From NCBI GenBank assembly GCA_030951095.1, contig JAUZQI010000174.1, positions 1-15,345 of the forward strand: DNA of 15,345 bases, written 5' to 3'. Shown one piece after another: positions 9,001 through 15,345 of the stretch. Source of the stretch: Mariprofundus sp. (lineage in GTDB: Bacteria > Pseudomonadota > Zetaproteobacteria > Mariprofundales > Mariprofundaceae). The notes below the pieces were generated by a model. The model did not search any database. It was not told the DNA's origin and saw only the letters and a program-made list of their open reading frames with translations. Within the stretch, counting starts at the first letter, position 1; each line of letters begins with the position of its first letter. A program made the position numbers and the translations under genes.

Positions 9001-9570
9001 TGCAATTTAAGTCAGCTGGCTAATCGCCAAGATGGCGATCAGGTTGTTATTCCAATCGGTATTTCCAGTATCCGCCAGTATCACGGCGGTCGCGGCACCA
9101 TGGCGTTTATTCAACTGGAGGATTTGCACGGACAAGCGGAGATGGTCTGTTTTGCCAAACTATACAACGAGCACTCAGATTTGCTGGCGGCTGATCAACC
9201 ACTGCTGGTGGCGGCCCGGGTGGATAAATCCAGAGGGGATGAACCGACACTGGTGGCCGAAGCGATTGCACCGCTTGACTCTATCCTGCCGGAGCTGGTG
9301 ACCGAAATTCAAATTTCTGCCGCCAGCATTGCCTGGGATGAGGTGACCCTGGCACGTCTGAAAAGCACGGCCACGGGAGGTAAGGCACGGCTATCGTTCC
9401 ATGTACGCCTGCCTGACGCTAGTCTTGCGATTCTGGCAACCGGCCCGTGTATCGAATGGTCTGATCATATCAAAGCGCAACTGGAAGCGCGTTTTGGAAC
9501 AGAGGCGATACATATTCGCTGTAAATCGTGGCAACCACCCCGTAAACAACAGATTCGGCGGGGTAGTTGA
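6052..9570 (+). CDS. dnaE: DNA polymerase III subunit alpha
   Basis: The replicative polymerase subunit, 1172 residues (E. coli 1160). Order of parts: PHP domain from HLHNHSDFS near residue 16; polymerase core with PVGPGRGSGAGSLVAY; catalytic D415 and D417 in PDFDIDF and D569 in IKFDFLG, keeping the E. coli 401/403/555 spacing; fingers with GQADMLRRAMGKKK; helix-hairpin-helix IKGVGEAAV; a beta-clamp binding motif QSALF at 928-932, matching the E. coli QADMF position; and an OB fold near VIPIGISSIRQ. The PHP domain has TDY, SNNSHF and AFEAM where metal-binding forms usually have TDH, TNDVHY and AH, so it is probably inactive as in E. coli. ATG 6076 (MRFAPFVHL) is an alternative start that fits family N-termini; ATG 6052 has a slightly better purine-rich leader. 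accA follows. Confidence 0.96.
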   Translation: MRQRYARGMRFAPFVHLHNHSDFSLLGASTLVDSLLKRAVELKQPAVALTDYGNLFGAIEFYSKAMRMGIKPILGCEIYLCDDHTKRVSEGPRGPKFQQLVLLARNNHGWKNLIKLISISYLDGFYYKPRVGKPLLAEHSDGLIALSSGWNGEVEQLLQKGDRPGARQAALAYKQMFHDNCFFLELQRHGAVGQEDMNRQLIALAHELDIPLVASNNSHFLSREDFQAFEAMIALQQNRKLNDEVSGFFTPEYYLKSYEEMTELFEDIPEALENSMHIANRCNVDLQFGHYQLPDFQPPVDMELSAYMRLQSREGLDARWPAIVAGSPDADRQVYDDRLAFELDIIEKMKFPGYFLIVSDFITWSKNQGIPVGPGRGSGAGSLVAYCLKITDLDPIKYGLLFERFLNPERVSMPDFDIDFCMSRREEAIRYVTNKYGEDKVSQIITFGSMKAKAVIRDVGRVLDMELAKVNTIAKLVPNNLNMTLEKALVEEPKLTKMIEQDDEVARLFDLARRLEGCHRNAGKHAAGVIISREPLTETAPLFKVAGEEGKVVQWDMANVEKVGLIKFDFLGLKTLTVIDIACKLLKQYDPRPAAQHFDITTIPMDDAATFKLMQRGQTGAVFQVESSGMRDLLTRLRPDCFEDIIALVALYRPGPLESGMVDTYIECKHGRQEIVYPLPQLKPILQETNGVILYQEQVMQIAQVLAGFTLGQADMLRRAMGKKKPEEMAIQRKIFMAGAEQQKINLDKAEQIFDLMEKFAGYGFNKSHSAAYALISYQTAYLKAHFPHAFMAATLSCDMGNTDKIAILVTDCRNMGIEILPPHINASDWEFRPENDAIRYGLGAIKGVGEAAVRAVVAERKSNGTFASFEDLMMRSPARTLNKRIMEALIKSGALNELIPHQQAALEGLSDTLEQLNRTRKEFTSNQSALFELAEPESHQNFPLIQVWSPGECLQAEREVLGFYLTGHPLEAYLNLSSGLGNCNLSQLANRQDGDQVVIPIGISSIRQYHGGRGTMAFIQLEDLHGQAEMVCFAKLYNEHSDLLAADQPLLVAARVDKSRGDEPTLVAEAIAPLDSILPELVTEIQISAASIAWDEVTLARLKSTATGGKARLSFHVRLPDASLAILATGPCIEWSDHIKAQLEARFGTEAIHIRCKSWQPPRKQQIRRGS

Positions 9571-9642
9571 TGGCGGCAAGCCTTATTCACGATGAAGCGT
9601 GATTCCATTTATTGGGAGCACCAATTGCTTGATATGACAGAG

Positions 9643-9803
9643 GAGCCACTTGCAAAAGTCGTGAACGGCGATTTACTTCCCCACTCCGGCGCATTATCGA
9701 ACTGGAATTTCAGAGAATGGAACCACCATGCTCCTCATTCCATTCCAAAAATGCACTCGACGTGGGATTGCAACTCATCCACTCAGACTTTTGCAAGTGG
9801 CTC
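9643..9803. mobile_element. MITE-like element, copy 2 (161 bp)
   Basis: It has the same 18-bp perfect terminal inverted repeats as copy 1 (GAGCCACTTGCAAAAGTC and its reverse complement), in the same orientation relative to the genome. It is flanked by a different 4-bp direct repeat, AGAG, at 9639-9642 and 9804-9807. The body is diverged from copy 1, with many scattered substitutions in the middle third. It is 9 bp longer, mainly from an 8-bp TCCACTCA duplication next to the right terminus (about 9778-9785). There is no coding capacity. It separates dnaE from accA and its right end abuts the accA ribosome-binding site. Confidence 0.86.
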
Positions 9804-9812
9804 AGAGGAGAG
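9804..9812 (+). promoter_or_regulatory. accA ribosome-binding site rebuilt by the element's target duplication
   Basis: AGAGGAGAG is a strong Shine-Dalgarno sequence placed about 6-8 nt before GTG 9819. Its first four bases are the right copy of the AGAG duplication. The left copy followed by the element's first bases GAG also reads AGAGGAG (9639-9645). This site decides in favour of GTG 9819 as the accA start. Confidence 0.75.
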
Positions 9813-9818
9813 ATAATA

Positions 9819-10778
9819 GTGGCATATAGTTACCTTGAATTTGAACGTCCAATTGCTGAACTGACATCAAAAATTGAAGATCTGTCAAGTATGGGATCCG
9901 GCTCCGGTGTCAATATTGCCGAGGAAGTCGAGCGTCTGAGTGCCAAGCGCGATAAACTGATCGAGCAGACTTACAGCAATGCAAGCCGAGCCCAGATTTG
10001 TCAGTTGTCGCGCCATCCGGATCGCCCCTATATTGTCGATTACATTCCGCAATTATTTGATGATTTTCAGGAACTGCACGGTGACCGCGCCTTTTTCGAT
10101 GATGCTGCCATCGTCGGAGGCATTGCAAATTTTCGCGGCAAAAGCGCCGTTATTGTCGGCCATCAGAAAGGCCGGGATACCAAAGAAAAACTGAAACGTA
10201 ATTTTGGCATGCCTCGACCCGAGGGTTACCGTAAGGCGTTGCGCCTGTTTAAGCTGGCTGAACGTTTTGAAATGCCTGTGCTGACATTTATCGATACAGC
10301 CGGTGCATGGCCCGGCATTGATGCTGAAGAACGGGGACAGAGTGAAGCGATTGCCCGTAACCTGCAGGAACTGGCTGCGTTGAAAGTACCTGTGATCTGC
10401 ACCGTCATTGGCGAAGGTGGTTCCGGAGGCGCACTGGCTATTGGTGTCGGCGACCGCATGTTTATGCAGCAGTTTTCCACCTATTCGGTCATTTCCCCTG
10501 AAGGTTGCGCAGCAATTCTCTGGCGCGATCGGGCTTTTTCCGGCGATGCCGCAGAAGCCCTGAAACCCACAGCAACAGATTTGCAGGCGCATGGTCTGAT
10601 CGACGGGATTATCCCCGAACCCAAAGAGGGAGCACATCGCAATATTGAAGCGGCGGCCGAACTCATTGCTGAAACACTGGAGAAGGCGCTAAATGAGCTT
10701 CTTGCCCAACCCTTGGACAAACTACTGGATCAACGCGCAAAACGTTTACGCAATATAGGGGCATTTAGCACCAAATAA
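9819..10778 (+). CDS. accA: acetyl-CoA carboxylase carboxyltransferase subunit alpha
   Basis: Partner of AccD in the carboxyltransferase that moves CO2 from biotin-BCCP to acetyl-CoA, giving malonyl-CoA for fatty acid synthesis. From GTG 9819 the protein is 319 residues, exactly the E. coli length, and opens with the family N-terminus [18 protein letters not shown]. Later come [29 protein letters not shown], the core [30 protein letters not shown] with its oxyanion-hole glycines, and [15 protein letters not shown] longer in-frame ORF reaches back to 9717, but those 34 residues are translated MITE sequence and not part of the protein. The gene is followed by tRNA-Ser after 38 bases, with no terminator between them. 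Confidence 0.95.
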   Translation: MAYSYLEFERPIAELTSKIEDLSSMGSGSGVNIAEEVERLSAKRDKLIEQTYSNASRAQICQLSRHPDRPYIVDYIPQLFDDFQELHGDRAFFDDAAIVGGIANFRGKSAVIVGHQKGRDTKEKLKRNFGMPRPEGYRKALRLFKLAERFEMPVLTFIDTAGAWPGIDAEERGQSEAIARNLQELAALKVPVICTVIGEGGSGGALAIGVGDRMFMQQFSTYSVISPEGCAAILWRDRAFSGDAAEALKPTATDLQAHGLIDGIIPEPKEGAHRNIEAAAELIAETLEKALNELLAQPLDKLLDQRAKRLRNIGAFSTK

Positions 10779-10816
10779 GCAGCACCCAAAACCGGCATAG
10801 ATTTTCACTATTACAT

Positions 10817-10908
10817 GGAGAGGTACTCGAAGTGGTCATAACGGCACCGACTCGAAATCGGTTGGGGGCGAAAGTCCCGCGCGGGTTCGAATCCCGCCCT
10901 CTCCGCCA
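10817..10908 (+). tRNA. tRNA-Ser (anticodon CGA)
   Basis: The acceptor arm pairs GGAGAGG at the 5' end with CCTCTCC at the 3' end, followed by discriminator G and an encoded CCA (10906-10908). The anticodon stem ACCGA/TCGGT encloses the loop CTCGAAA, giving anticodon CGA, which reads UCG serine codons. The long variable arm (GGGGGCGAAAGTCCC region) is the class II feature expected of tRNA-Ser. The T arm GCGGG-TTCGAAT-CCCGC is perfect. Confidence 0.97.
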
Positions 10909-10951
10909 TTCATCACAAAGGGCTACCCACGGGTAGCCCTTTGTGATGAAT
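10908..10951. terminator. 21-bp perfect hairpin directly after tRNA-Ser, likely transcription end or processing signal
   Basis: TTCATCACAAAGGGCTACCC (10909-10928) is followed by AC and then the exact reverse complement at 10931-10950. The last A of the tRNA CCA also pairs with T10951, so the stem reaches 21 bp around a 2-base centre. The symmetry would work for transcripts from either side. There is no T tract on the plus strand, so its role as a terminator is inferred from its place at the end of the accA-tRNA unit. Confidence 0.6.
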
Positions 10952-10983
10952 AGGCGGGATGGATGGTATGGCTTTTACCCCAC

Positions 10984-11016
10984 AAAAAAACACCCCGTCT
11001 GAAAACAGACGGGGTG
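10984..11016 (-). terminator. intrinsic terminator of the cold-shock gene
   Basis: Read on the minus strand, an 11-bp stem CACCCCGTCTG / CAGACGGGGTG with a TTTT loop is followed directly by seven T residues (complement of 10984-10990). It lies about 20 bases after the cold-shock stop codon. This is a textbook Rho-independent terminator. Confidence 0.92.
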
Positions 11017-11036
11017 CGGATTAAGCCATGGTTGGT

Positions 11037-11240
11037 TTAAGCTTCTGTGACGTTGCGAGCCTGTGGGCCTTTCTGTCCGTCTTCGATTTCGAATTCCACT
11101 TTCTGACCTTCAGCCAGAGACTTGAAGCCTTCTGTCTGAATAGCTGAAAAGTGAACGAATACATCGTCACCACCATCGTCCTGAGCAATAAAGCCAAAGC
11201 CCTTGGTGTCGTTGAACCATTTAACTGTACCTGTTGCCAT
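11037..11240 (-). CDS. cold-shock domain protein (CspA family)
   Basis: A 67-residue single-domain nucleic-acid chaperone of the CspA family. It starts [11 protein letters not shown] and has RNP1 as KGFGFI and RNP2 as VFVHF, with the usual GPQARNV C-terminus. A longer in-frame ORF begins at 11348, but the added 36 residues have no family counterpart. ATG 11240 is preceded by GAGGAA at a normal distance, so the short form is chosen. Between this start and the protease gene lie about 190 bases, which leaves room for the long 5' leader often found on cold-shock mRNAs. A strong terminator follows. Whether it is cold-induced cannot be told from sequence. Confidence 0.95.
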   Translation of the reverse strand: MATGTVKWFNDTKGFGFIAQDDGGDDVFVHFSAIQTEGFKSLAEGQKVEFEIEDGQKGPQARNVTEA

Positions 11241-11431
11241 TTTTACATTCCTCGATTTATCTATTGGTATGCATGCATGTTTATTAAGATTGTTACTGGA
11301 AAAAAACGAGAAGAAACTTCCGAATCGGCCAAAAAACGCTTTCAACAACCATGTCGTGCTGGCCGCACTTTATGGCAGTGATTCACATAAATCCAGTAAA
11401 ACAATCATGCACATGTTCAATGACGCCCTTC

Positions 11432-12703
11432 TTATGCCTTATCGGCCAGCCTTTTCTCAATATAATCAATGCGTATCAACGCTGGTGGATGGGAATCATG
11501 CCAGGCAGAGTATAGTGAATCCGGTGTGAGCGTGCTGGCATTATCTTCGTACATTTTAACCAGCGCAGAGGCCAGGGCTTCACCATCGCTATGATTTACA
11601 GCATATGCATCTGCTTCAAATTCATTCTTACGCGAGAAATAGCTCATAACCGGATCCATCACAAACGTGAATACAGGTAATACCAGCATGAATAGCGCCA
11701 GCGCGGCATGATTTGACGGGTGTGTCACGCCCAGCCCGGTATAAAACCAGGCTTGTTGCGTCAGCCAACCAAGCAGCCCGAAACCAGCCAACGAAACCAT
11801 AATCATCACAATCAATCTCTTTTTTACATGTCCATGATGGAAATGACCCAGCTCATGAGCCAGTACTGCCTCGGTTTCCACAGGCTCAAGTTGTTCCAAC
11901 AATGTATCAAAAAATACAATACGCTTGGCATTTCCAAGCCCGGTGAAATAGGCATTGCCATGGCTGGAACGGCGTGATCCATCCATGACAAACAGGCCGT
12001 TACTTTCGAAACCGCAACGCGTGAGCAACGCTTCAATACGCGATTTCATTTCACCCTCCTGCAATGGGTGAAATTTGTTAAACAGCGGTGCAATGAAGGC
12101 AGGGTAAGCCCATATCATCAACAGCATAAAGGCTGTCCACACAACCCATGCATACAACCACCACCAGGTTCCGGCTCCGCCCATCAGGCTGAGAATTACC
12201 CATCCAAGAGGTGCGCCAATAGCCATCATCAACACAAGTTGTTTGAACATATCGCTGATATACAAGCCGAGCGTCATTTTGTTAAAGCCGAATTTTGCTT
12301 CAACATTGAAGGTCGTATATATATCCAGAGGCAATTCCAGCATGTGTCCGATCAGAAAAAACATCATCAGAAAGACAACACCCGTCCATACCCCGGAAAG
12401 GCCGAATGTGGCAGTTACGATGTCCAGAGATGCAAAACCTCCGCCGACAGTCCAGACAAGCAGTAGTAATACCGCATAAATTTGCCCGAAGTTTCCCGGA
12501 GCGAGCTTGGCAACTGTATAGTCTGCAGCTTTTTGATGTGCAGAAAGGGCTATCTTATCACTAAACCGAGAAGGAACATGATCCCGATGCGCCAGCACAT
12601 AAATTTTTTGCCGCTCAGACAAATATAGCCCGATTGCTGTAGCCAAAGATGCAAAAACCAAGACTGTCCATGTCCATGATGTCATGGCAAATGCTGTTGT
12701 CAT
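11432..12703 (-). CDS. M48 family membrane zinc metalloprotease, Ste24/CAAX protease 1 type
   Basis: A 423-residue multi-pass inner-membrane protease. The zinc site is HELGH at 283-287 with a third ligand E361 in NEFEAD (361-365), and the C-terminal SHPP (404-407) is also typical of Ste24-like enzymes. Several hydrophobic spans precede and follow the active site; the N-terminal region with LPLDIYTTFNVEAKFGFN is the M48 N-terminal domain seen in Ste24 and absent from the shorter HtpX (about 290 residues). In bacteria such proteins are thought to act in membrane protein quality control rather than on prenylated proteins; that is family knowledge. AGGAAGG lies just before the start ATG at 12703. 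It follows the cobT-like gene by 62 bases on the same strand. Confidence 0.92.
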   Translation of the reverse strand: MTTAFAMTSWTWTVLVFASLATAIGLYLSERQKIYVLAHRDHVPSRFSDKIALSAHQKAADYTVAKLAPGNFGQIYAVLLLLVWTVGGGFASLDIVTATFGLSGVWTGVVFLMMFFLIGHMLELPLDIYTTFNVEAKFGFNKMTLGLYISDMFKQLVLMMAIGAPLGWVILSLMGGAGTWWWLYAWVVWTAFMLLMIWAYPAFIAPLFNKFHPLQEGEMKSRIEALLTRCGFESNGLFVMDGSRRSSHGNAYFTGLGNAKRIVFFDTLLEQLEPVETEAVLAHELGHFHHGHVKKRLIVMIMVSLAGFGLLGWLTQQAWFYTGLGVTHPSNHAALALFMLVLPVFTFVMDPVMSYFSRKNEFEADAYAVNHSDGEALASALVKMYEDNASTLTPDSLYSAWHDSHPPALIRIDYIEKRLADKA

Positions 12704-12765
12704 ATAATGCCTTCCTGATAGTACAGAATAATACGTTGAAAAATATGGTTATAGCCTGAAAAACT

Positions 12766-13761
12766 CTATGTTTGTGCCTCAATACTGGCCAGTCCGCGCT
12801 GCAAGCTAATGGCTGATTGCAATACCGGCACCATTAAAGTTGCGACCTTACCTTCGCCGATACTGTGCTTGAGTTCTATCAGTGGATCCAGCCCCATTTC
12901 CTCCAGAACTTCCTGGTGCCCGGTATCACTACTCACATGACTGGCCAACATCCAGCCTGCAATACGCACATCCCATGCAATGGCCGCCAGCGCGGCCGTC
13001 GCGGAAGCGAGGCCATCGATCAAAACCGGAACACCCTTTAATGCTGCACCACGATAAAACCCGGCCATGGCAGCCATTTCCAGACCGCCCAATTCCCGGA
13101 GCACATCATGGGACGGTGTACCTGCGGCACGGGCTCTGGCTTTTTCTACCGCCATTAGCTCGCGAGCATAGATTTCGGGATTTGTATCAGGGTTCAATGT
13201 CAACGTCTGCTCCGAAGGCAAACCAACAAGCTCGGAAATGATTGCTGCAATGGAAATTCGGTTTCCTGCCGCAATGGAACCGGCAATGAGCAAATTGGCT
13301 CCTGCCGCAACAGTACGATTAGCCATTTCTTCACCGATACCGACGATTTCCCAATATTCAGCCTGATTCATGGCTGATTCGACTGTGATGTCGGCGGTGC
13401 CGGTGGAGCGAACTTTGGCATGTTCTACTGCATCGATATCCGCAAGGCTTTCGTTCACCCCAACATCGACAATATGTAAATTACTGCCTGACTGTCTACA
13501 TAATTCAGCGATGACAGCATCACTTGCCGAGGCATTGCGAATCCGATCAGCGGTTGATGCAATCGCGGGATATTCAATGCTGTTGGCTACACAGTGATCT
13601 GCAGCGAATAAAACTGTTGCGGCGTGAATAGAATCAGGGACTTCCTTATTTTGGCGCTTGGAAAACCACAATGCCAGATTTTCCATTTTGCTCACACAAC
13701 TGGAAGGCTGTAACAGGATACTGTGGCGATCCTGCTCAGGATGTATGGAAGGGATTCCCAT
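12766..13761 (-). CDS. cobT: CobT-like phosphoribosyltransferase, divergent
   Basis: A 331-residue homologue of nicotinate-nucleotide:dimethylbenzimidazole phosphoribosyltransferase, which makes alpha-ribazole phosphate for the lower ligand of cobalamin (Salmonella CobT 356 residues). The match is clear in FAADHCV (52-58), HIVDVGVNESL, LRELGGLEMAAMAG, VPVLIDG and IGEGKVA, where E303 corresponds to the catalytic Glu317. Several normally conserved motifs differ. The N-terminal KPxGSLG is QPSSCVS (18-24), AADHG is AADHC, GEMGIGNTT reads GSIAAGNRI (161-169), and the GxGTG loop is replaced around 180-194. It may have altered base or substrate preference, or be a paralogue. AGGAGG lies 9 bases before ATG 13761. 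No other cobalamin gene is nearby. Confidence 0.82.
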   Translation of the reverse strand: MGIPSIHPEQDRHSILLQPSSCVSKMENLALWFSKRQNKEVPDSIHAATVLFAADHCVANSIEYPAIASTADRIRNASASDAVIAELCRQSGSNLHIVDVGVNESLADIDAVEHAKVRSTGTADITVESAMNQAEYWEIVGIGEEMANRTVAAGANLLIAGSIAAGNRISIAAIISELVGLPSEQTLTLNPDTNPEIYARELMAVEKARARAAGTPSHDVLRELGGLEMAAMAGFYRGAALKGVPVLIDGLASATAALAAIAWDVRIAGWMLASHVSSDTGHQEVLEEMGLDPLIELKHSIGEGKVATLMVPVLQSAISLQRGLASIEAQT

Positions 13762-13864
13762 GATTAATGTCCTCCTGCATGGAGATGTTCAACTCTCAGA
13801 CAGGTATCAGTATAGACCATTTTTCTCCAGCTCGCATGATTCATAAATCATAGGCTATGCGGGT

Positions 13865-14971
13865 TTAGCCATATGAATGGATTAATTGTCTGATGGCTGC
13901 AGGATCAACATTTTCGGCTACGAAGGCATTACCAATATCGTGCAATAAAATATAACGAATACGGTCGCCTATGTTTTTTTTGTCATGCCCCATTGCATCC
14001 AGCCAGACATCAGCACTGAATGCCGGGATAACTATCGGTAATCCGGTCTGTTGATAACAGTTGCGAATCTGCTCTTCAATGCCACGACTGGCATATCCCA
14101 ATTGCTCAGATAAACGTGCTGCCATCAAAGTGCCCATGGCAACGGCTTCGCCATGCAGAAAGGTGGTATAATGTGTCATCGATTCAATGGCATGGCCAAA
14201 TGTGTGCCCCAAATTCAGCAATGCACGCATACCCTGCTCAGTCTCATCAGCCATCACAACTTCAGCCTTATGACGGCAACAGGTGTGAATCATGGTTGAA
14301 AGCGAACCGGCATCCAAATCCTGTATGCTTTGAATATACTGTTGCATCCAGTCAAAAAAAGCGGCATCCCTGATCAAGCCGTATTTGATTGCCTCGCCCA
14401 GACCCGCCCTGATTTCACGAATATCCAGCGTTGTTAATACAAGCGGATCAATCCATACAAGCCGGGGCTGATAAAAAGCCCCGATCATATTTTTTCCGTC
14501 TGGATGATTAATCGCTGTTTTGCCGCCAACACTGGAATCGACCTGTGCCAGCACCGTGGTTGGCACCTGAATAAACGGGATTCCCCGCCGATAGCAAGCG
14601 GCGGCGAAACCGGCCATATCGCCCACCACACCTCCGCCAAGTGCAATCACCGGCTCATGTCGTGAGAGTCTGGCATGCATCAGGGCATCCATGATCCGGC
14701 TGAAGCTGTCCATTGTTTTGAATTGCTCGCCATCGGCAAGAATGCATTCGGAAACCTGCCAGCCACGCTGCTCCAGCGAATTGCGCAGCTGTTCCATATA
14801 TAATGGTGCGATCGTCACGTTGCTGATAATCATGCAACGGGCAGGCGCATCAAATAACGTAACCATTGCATCACCCAATCGATCCAGACATCCCGGTTCA
14901 ATATGGATATCGTACGATCGGGAACCCAGATCGACCCGGTAACCCTGTGTGTTAGCAATCATTTTTGGCAT
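13865..14971 (-). CDS. aroB: 3-dehydroquinate synthase
   Basis: Converts DAHP to 3-dehydroquinate, the second step of the shikimate pathway, using NAD+ and a divalent metal. From ATG 14971 it has 368 residues (E. coli 362). The NAD-binding ALGGGVVGD is at 110-118, followed by QVPTTVLAQVDSSVGGKT. The metal ligands are E193 (GLGEAIKYG), H256 (NLGHTFGH) and H273 (LHGEAVAMG). A longer frame begins upstream at 15139, but its extra 56 residues run through the intergenic region and resemble nothing in the family. ATG 14962 is a second candidate. aroK, the usual partner just upstream, is not here; msrB takes that place. A 103-base gap separates it from the cobT-like gene downstream. Confidence 0.95.
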   Translation of the reverse strand: MPKMIANTQGYRVDLGSRSYDIHIEPGCLDRLGDAMVTLFDAPARCMIISNVTIAPLYMEQLRNSLEQRGWQVSECILADGEQFKTMDSFSRIMDALMHARLSRHEPVIALGGGVVGDMAGFAAACYRRGIPFIQVPTTVLAQVDSSVGGKTAINHPDGKNMIGAFYQPRLVWIDPLVLTTLDIREIRAGLGEAIKYGLIRDAAFFDWMQQYIQSIQDLDAGSLSTMIHTCCRHKAEVVMADETEQGMRALLNLGHTFGHAIESMTHYTTFLHGEAVAMGTLMAARLSEQLGYASRGIEEQIRNCYQQTGLPIVIPAFSADVWLDAMGHDKKNIGDRIRYILLHDIGNAFVAENVDPAAIRQLIHSYG

Positions 14972-15041
14972 GTGCCGACTCTGACATTTTCTCACTATGC
15001 AGAGAAGCCGGAAAATCCTTCTTTTAACTGAGCTAATGAAT

Positions 15042-15345
15042 TCAGGACGGAATGAATTTAAGCGCCACACCGTTATTGCACCAGCGCTGGCCGGTCGGTT
15101 CAGGGCCATCATTAAAGACATGGCCCTGATGGCCTCCACAGCGGGCGCAGTGGTATTCGGTGCGCGGCAGAATCATCATAAAGTCCCGTTTGGTTTCAGT
15201 ATGCCCGTCAATCGGCGCATAAAAGCTGGGCCAGCCGGTGCCGCTGTCAAATTTTCTATCCGATTCAAACAGAGGCAAATCGCAACCGGCACACACATAG
15301 CTTCCCTGGCCATACTCTTTGTTCAATACACTGCTGAATGGCCTC
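15042..15345 (-). CDS. msrB: peptide methionine-(R)-S-oxide reductase, 5' end cut by window edge
   Basis: Reduces the R form of methionine sulfoxide in proteins. The frame is open to the right edge and reads RPFSSVLNKEYGQGSYVC, so the N-terminus lies beyond the window. Two CxxC pairs, CAGC and CARC, form the structural zinc site. DSGTGWPSF and HCARCGGHQGHVF are family signatures, and the RWCNNGVALKF near the C-terminus carries the catalytic Cys. A TTG at 15326 could be read as a start, but homology continues upstream of it, so the gene is treated as partial. Stop TGA at 15042; aroB begins 70 bases downstream on the same strand with no clear terminator between them. Confidence 0.94.
   Translation of the reverse strand, partial: RPFSSVLNKEYGQGSYVCAGCDLPLFESDRKFDSGTGWPSFYAPIDGHTETKRDFMMILPRTEYHCARCGGHQGHVFNDGPEPTGQRWCNNGVALKFIPS

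Noticed and set aside
10817..10951. tRNA-Ser as an attachment site of an integrated element
   Set aside because: No integrase gene and no direct repeat of the tRNA 3' end were seen in the window; the following sequence is a hairpin and core genes.
11241..11348. N-terminal extension of the cold-shock protein (longer ORF from 11348)
   Set aside because: The extension has no family counterpart and ATG 11240 has a good ribosome site and the exact CspA N-terminus.
14972..15139. N-terminal extension of AroB, even into the msrB 3' end
   Set aside because: The added residues overlap the msrB coding end and show no AroB similarity; the 368-residue form matches the family.
1..15345. CRISPR arrays, toxin-antitoxin pairs, prophage or defence genes
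   Set aside because: No regularly spaced repeats and no genes of these kinds were recognised on either strand.

Overview
The window reads as a stretch of proteobacterial core chromosome with roughly balanced base composition. It carries housekeeping genes, a serine tRNA and two copies of a small non-coding mobile-element-like repeat. The dnaE-accA adjacency, a 319-residue AccA and the general protein types point to Proteobacteria. A gamma- or zetaproteobacterium (Mariprofundus-like) is my best guess, but that rests on recollection of similar proteins and is not proven here.

Layout, plus strand (1-10908): the 3' end of a Cu(I)-exporting P1B-type ATPase (copA); a small exported protein with a Cys-rich TRASH/NosL-like metal-binding pattern; an intergenic region with small palindromes; nadB (L-aspartate oxidase) overlapping acyP (acylphosphatase) by 4 nt; an intergenic region with MITE-like element copy 1 sitting between two inverted CCGCAAAGG-type repeats; hemH (ferrochelatase); a CstA-family transporter; dnaE (Pol III alpha); MITE-like element copy 2; accA; and tRNA-Ser(CGA), followed at once by a near-perfect long hairpin.

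Layout, minus strand (10984-15345, transcribed right to left): msrB (5' end cut by the window edge), aroB, a divergent cobT homologue, a Ste24-type M48 membrane metalloprotease, and a cold-shock protein gene ending in a clear intrinsic terminator. The two strands converge at about 10.91-11.02 kb, where two hairpins separate them.

The most interesting structure is the pair of short elements (152 and 161 bp). They share identical 18-bp terminal inverted repeats, each is flanked by a different 4-bp direct repeat (TCAA, AGAG), and neither codes for a transposase. Copy 2 appears to have landed inside the Shine-Dalgarno sequence of accA and rebuilt it through its target-site duplication. Secondary points are a CobT homologue that lacks several active-site motifs of the family and a DnaE PHP domain that looks degenerate. 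I did not find a defence island, CRISPR array, prophage or new multi-gene system; apart from the repeats the region is ordinary core genome.
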